Positions 60,562-64,000 of a stretch of DNA of 64,000 nucleotides are shown here, piece by piece. The notes beneath the pieces are model-generated. The model was given only the letters and a program-made list of their open reading frames with translations, ran no database searches and was not told the DNA's origin. Both the position numbers and the translations under genes were made by a program. Within the stretch, counting starts at the first letter, position 1. Every line of letters begins with the position of its first letter. The DNA lies in NCBI RefSeq assembly GCF_004136015.1, contig NZ_CP024866.1:653643-717642 (forward strand), in the 5' to 3' direction. The DNA comes from Pseudomonas sp. ACM7 (GTDB taxonomy: Bacteria > Pseudomonadota > Gammaproteobacteria > Pseudomonadales > Pseudomonadaceae).

Positions 60562-62454
60562 TTAGACGTGAGGGTCGCCCGGTGCTTTGCTCGGTGTAGC
60601 GTATTGCGGCTTCAAGTGACCGTCCTGATCGAGTAGCCAGGCATCCATGATCTGCCGCACCACGGGACCTGCGACGCGACCGCCGGCCTCGCCGTTTTCG
60701 ATCATCACCGAGATGACAATCTTCGGATGTTCGGCCGGGGCAAAACCGACGAACAAGGCGTTATCGCGGTTACGCTCCAGGGTTTTCGCCCGGTTGTAAC
60801 GCTCGCCCTGCTTGATCGCCACCACTTGCGCGGTACCACTCTTGCCGGCGATGCGGTACTGAGCGCCCTGCGCTGCCGCCCGGGCAATCCCGCGAGCGTC
60901 GTGCATCACCATTTGCATGCCATGGTTGACCTGCTCCCAGTCACGCGGGTCTTTCAACAGGATGTTTGGCATTGGATGCTCATCCACTGGCGCAACACCG
61001 TCCACTGTCCTGGCCAGGTGCGGGCGATTCCAGACACCTTTGTTGGCGATCAGTGCAGTGGCCTGGGCCAACTGCAGGGGCGTGACCTGCATGTAACCCT
61101 GGCCGATGCCGAGGATCACGGTCTCACCCGGGAACCATGCCTGACGGCGCGTGGCGCGTTTCCAGGCTTGCGATGGCATCAAACCGGCAGACTCTTCGAA
61201 CATGTCCAGCGAGACTTTCTCGCCGAGGCCGAACATGGCCATGTAGTCATGCAGTCGGTCGATGCCCAGCTTGTGGGCCAGGTCGTAGAAGTAGGTGTCG
61301 TTGGAGCGCATGATCGCCGCGTCCATGTCCACCCAGCCATCGCCGCTGTGGTTCCAGTTGCGGTACTTGTGATCGAAATCCGGGAGTTGGTAATAACCGG
61401 GGTCGAAGACGCGGGTCTGCGGGGTAACGACGCCGGCGTCCAGACCGGCAATGGCCACTTCCGGCTTGATGGTCGAACCCGGTGCATAGAGGCCGCGCAG
61501 TACGCGATTGAACAGCGGCCGGTCGATCGAGTCGTGCAGCGCTGCGTATTCCTTGAAGCTGATCCCGGTGACGAACAGGTTCGGATCGAAGCTCGGCTTG
61601 CTGACCATCGCGAGTACTTCGCCGGTCGACGGATCGAGAGCGACCACCGAACCGCGACGATCGCCCAAGGCTTCCTCGGCGGCTTCCTGAAGTTTGACGT
61701 CGAGGCTCAGTACGATGTTTTTGCCTGGAATTGGATCGGTGTGCTTGAGCACTCGCAGGACCCGGCCCTGAGCGTTGGTTTCGACTTCTTCGTAACCAAC
61801 CTGGCCGTGCAACTGCGACTCGTAGAATTTTTCGATACCGGTCTTGCCGATCGATTGAGTGCCACGGTATTCCACCGTGTCCAGGGCTTTGGATTCTTTC
61901 TCGTTGATGCGGCCGACGTAGCCAATGGAGTGCGCAAAGTGCGCGCCCATCGGGTAGTGGCGAACGAATTGTGGCTCTACATCGATCCCTGGCAGGCGGA
62001 ACTCGTTGATCGCCAACACGGCGATTTGTTCTTCGCTGAGCTCGTAGAACAAGGTGACCGGCACGAATGGATGTCGAGCCTGCTTCATTGCCTTGTCGAA
62101 CAGCGCTCGATCTTCTGTCGGCAAGTGCAGGAGGGTGACTACTTCATCCAGTTCCTCTTTGACATCAGAGGCGCGTTCGCGGGTGATGGTCAGGTTGAAG
62201 CTGGGACGGTTGTCCGCCAGAACTACACCGTTGCGGTCATAGATCAATCCGCGGGTGGGGGTGATCGGCAGGACGTGGACGCGATTGTTTTCTGAGATCG
62301 TCGAGTGATAGTCAAATTCGACCACCTGCAGGACATACATGCGCACGACCAGCGCGCAGGTAATGGCGACAACGAACAGGGCGCAAGCCATCAGTCTTTT
62401 ATTGACCAGGCGCGTCTCTTTTTCGTGGTCCTTGATCGGTATCGGTTGGGGCAT
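60562..62454 (-). CDS. mrdA: Penicillin-binding protein 2 (peptidoglycan transpeptidase)
   Basis: A 630-residue class B PBP of the elongation complex. A single N-terminal membrane helix (about residues 20-42) is followed by the pedestal domain (RGLIYDRNGVVLADN) and the transpeptidase domain. The domain has the active-site Ser in PGSTIKPE (about 327, near the E. coli PBP2 position), the SxN motif in MRSNDTYF and the KTG box as AGKSGTAQ. In Pseudomonas the main mrdA gene sits with rodA; here it stands alone, so this copy is probably a paralogue, which the genus is known to carry. Confidence 0.92.
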   Translation of the reverse strand: MPQPIPIKDHEKETRLVNKRLMACALFVVAITCALVVRMYVLQVVEFDYHSTISENNRVHVLPITPTRGLIYDRNGVVLADNRPSFNLTITRERASDVKEELDEVVTLLHLPTEDRALFDKAMKQARHPFVPVTLFYELSEEQIAVLAINEFRLPGIDVEPQFVRHYPMGAHFAHSIGYVGRINEKESKALDTVEYRGTQSIGKTGIEKFYESQLHGQVGYEEVETNAQGRVLRVLKHTDPIPGKNIVLSLDVKLQEAAEEALGDRRGSVVALDPSTGEVLAMVSKPSFDPNLFVTGISFKEYAALHDSIDRPLFNRVLRGLYAPGSTIKPEVAIAGLDAGVVTPQTRVFDPGYYQLPDFDHKYRNWNHSGDGWVDMDAAIMRSNDTYFYDLAHKLGIDRLHDYMAMFGLGEKVSLDMFEESAGLMPSQAWKRATRRQAWFPGETVILGIGQGYMQVTPLQLAQATALIANKGVWNRPHLARTVDGVAPVDEHPMPNILLKDPRDWEQVNHGMQMVMHDARGIARAAAQGAQYRIAGKSGTAQVVAIKQGERYNRAKTLERNRDNALFVGFAPAEHPKIVISVMIENGEAGGRVAGPVVRQIMDAWLLDQDGHLKPQYATPSKAPGDPHV

Positions 62455-62727
62455 TTCTGCAGCAGCTCTTTGACTGTAAAGGGGGCGCCGATCCGTAGGC
62501 TTGAAATCAGTCCGCTAAAAAACGAGCTGCACCATACCAAAAACCGGACGGTCACTTTAGTGCGATTTCCTCTAACGGTTGTCCTTGAAGATTAAAACGA
62601 CGTTCGGTTTCTTTATGACTCGTGCGTTTTGCTCAAGATTGATATTCCCATTCATGCATTTTTCTTGAAGAAGGGCCTGTAGATACTGGGTGCATGTCAT
62701 TCCGTTATGTTTTTTTGGAGTCTTTTC

Positions 62728-63651
62728 ATGCATCCACGATTTCAACGATTACTGGGCTCCAATGGATTTTCCATTGGGCTGGAACTGCCCCTGGATAACG
62801 ATTGGTCCAGCGATGGGCAGCGGCTGCGGATTGCCGAGGAGCGGCCGTTTGGAGTTCCGGACCTGAAGCAGCACGCCGCTATGGCGCACCTCGCAGACAA
62901 GGCTGGTTTCGGCGCTCTGTGGGTACGCGATGTGCCGGTTTATGATCCCGATTTTGGTGATGCGGCACAGGTGTTCGAAACCTTTTCCTACCTTGGCTAC
63001 CTGGCCGGGATCACTGACAACATCATGCTCGGTACAGCGGCGGTTGTATTGCCGTTGCGTCAGCCTTGGCTAACGCTCAAGGCAGCCAACAGTGTTGATG
63101 AACTGAGTGATGGACGTCTGCTACTGGGTGTGGCCAGTGGCGACCGACCTATGGAGTATCCATTGTTTGGTGTGGACTACGATCAGCGGGGCGAGATCTT
63201 TCGCGAGACGGTTGAGTTGTTGCGCAGCCAAGGTGAAGGCCGCTTGCCGGAAGGTGCTCGCCTGTTACCGGAGCGAGATCAGCCAGTGCCATTGCTGGTT
63301 GCAGGTCTTGGTCAGCAATCCCCTGCGTGGATCGGCCAACACATGGACGGCTGGCTCGCCTACCCTGGCACTCCGGATGAGCATCGGCGCCGAGTGGGAC
63401 TGTGGCGGGAGGTCGGTGGTAATAAACCCTACATCAGCTTCGTTCACTTGGATCTGGCGGCCAATCCTCATGCACCGATGCGACGCGTTCGTTTTGGCGG
63501 CAGCTGCGGGAGACTGGAATTGATCGATGAGCTTCAGGCTTTGCGTGAAGCAGGTGTGCAGCACGTTGGCTTGCATCTACGTCGTAGCGAGCGACCGGTT
63601 GCCGAGGTTATTGAAGAGATTGCTGAATACGTTCTGCCGAAGTTCCACTAA
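62728..63651 (+). CDS. Luciferase-like (LLM class) flavin-dependent oxidoreductase
   Basis: A 307-residue TIM-barrel protein of the bacterial-luciferase/F420 superfamily. MAHLADKAGFGALWVRDVP (about residues 45-62), DNIMLGTAAVVLPLR near 100 and LSDGRLLLGVASGDRP near 130 are typical of the family. GLGQQSPAWIGQHMDGWL near 195 lines the flavin site. GGAG 7 bp before the ATG at 62728 sets the start; a frame opening 21 bp earlier lacks one. Substrate unknown. A 273-bp divergent gap separates it from the PBP2 gene; I see no named element there. Confidence 0.85.
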   Translation: MHPRFQRLLGSNGFSIGLELPLDNDWSSDGQRLRIAEERPFGVPDLKQHAAMAHLADKAGFGALWVRDVPVYDPDFGDAAQVFETFSYLGYLAGITDNIMLGTAAVVLPLRQPWLTLKAANSVDELSDGRLLLGVASGDRPMEYPLFGVDYDQRGEIFRETVELLRSQGEGRLPEGARLLPERDQPVPLLVAGLGQQSPAWIGQHMDGWLAYPGTPDEHRRRVGLWREVGGNKPYISFVHLDLAANPHAPMRRVRFGGSCGRLELIDELQALREAGVQHVGLHLRRSERPVAEVIEEIAEYVLPKFH

Positions 63652-63724
63652 CGATGCTGCTGGAACCTGGGATGGCCGATGGACTATCCCTTTTTCGTAA
63701 TGCCACTTTCCTGCGGACAAAACA

Positions 63725-63756
63725 AAACCCCTACCTGCATACGCAGATAGGGGTTT
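63725..63756 (-). terminator. Rho-independent terminator of the rRNA operon
   Basis: A 14-bp stem (AAACCCCTATCTGC pairing with GCAGGTAGGGGTTT on the minus strand) with a 4-base loop, just past the 5S gene. It also lies 74 bp beyond the LLM-type gene's stop on the plus strand and could serve both directions. Confidence 0.85.
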
Positions 63757-63767
63757 CGGAATTTAAT

Positions 63768-63884
63768 CTTGACGATGACCTACTCTCACATGGGGAAACC
63801 CCACACTACCATCGGCGATGCATCGTTTCACTGCTGAGTTCGGGATGGGATCAGGTGGTTCCAATGCTCTATGGTCGTCAAGAA
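63768..63884 (-). rRNA. rrf: 5S ribosomal RNA
   Basis: On the minus strand the sequence runs from TTGACGACCATAGAGC through GGAACCACCTGATCCCATCC, GAACTCAG and GGTAGTGTGGGGTTTCCCCA to AGAGTAGGTCATCGTCAAG. The 5' and 3' ends pair (TTGACGA with TCGTCAA) as in all 5S rRNAs, and length (about 117 nt) is right. It is the last gene of an rRNA operon; the 115 bp to the right edge is 5S-23S spacer, so 23S begins outside the window. Confidence 0.95.
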
Positions 63885-64000
63885 ATTCGGTAGCCAGGTC
63901 GTGGGCCTTTTCAGGTTCACGCTCCAGCGAATGGGTATGCGATAGTTGGGTGTTTTGTGAGTATCTCGAACTTTCGGTTCGTTTCGTCTTCACACACCGC

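Overview
The window is chromosomal DNA of a fluorescent Pseudomonas, almost certainly of the P. fluorescens complex. The evidence is a pyoverdine locus in Pseudomonas gene order, GC-rich coding, dozens of copies of the Pseudomonas REP element (core GGGAGCGAGCTTGCTCGCG), a DUF1652 protein and a Pseudomonas-type 5S rRNA. No phage, transposase, CRISPR array or tRNA was seen.

Layout. (1) 1-36.9 kb is the pyoverdine region: the 3' end of the opmQ-type efflux gene; the periplasmic maturation genes pvdP (minus) and pvdMNO (plus), divergent; the exporter pvdE; the TonB receptor fpvA; an alpha/beta hydrolase; two giant, translationally coupled NRPS genes (about 11 kb and 11.8 kb, minus); a type II thioesterase (pvdG); and an MFS transporter. 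The two NRPSs hold six modules. Their domains and specificity residues suggest D-Ala, L-Lys, L-Thr, D-Ser, hydroxyornithine, hydroxyornithine, then release by a thioesterase. Textbook iron-starvation (PvdS) boxes, TAAAT-N16-CGT, precede pvdP, pvdM and pvdE; weaker versions precede pvdG and the NRPS operon. pvdL, pvdA, pvdS and fpvI/R are not in the window, and pvdF is absent from its usual place.

(2) 37-44.6 kb is mixed metabolism: a GH15 glucosidase, a small unknown protein, an alpha/beta hydrolase with an Asp nucleophile, a GlxA-type regulator divergent from an isonitrile hydratase, two tandem RsmX-like sRNA genes, an AHSA1-like protein, a probable ADP-ribosylglycohydrolase remnant, a GFA-family protein and a LprI-like protein.

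(3) 44.6-57.7 kb is a complete quinohemoprotein amine dehydrogenase (QHNDH) system for periplasmic oxidation of primary amines. It has the alpha, beta and gamma subunits, the radical SAM thioether-forming enzyme, the flavoprotein, the leader protease and the ABC exporter needed to build the cysteine tryptophylquinone cofactor. It also has an aldehyde dehydrogenase for the product and a sigma-54 activator. A consensus sigma-54 promoter precedes the aldehyde dehydrogenase gene.

(4) 58-64 kb holds an acetylpolyamine-amidohydrolase-like deacetylase, a decayed hydantoinase/LysR pair joined by a deletion, a stand-alone PBP2 paralogue, a luciferase-like oxidoreductase, and the 5S end of an rRNA operon running in on the minus strand (23S lies beyond the right edge).

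Paired inverted REP elements with a nearly constant outer length of about 90-105 bp lie in 12 of the intergenic gaps.
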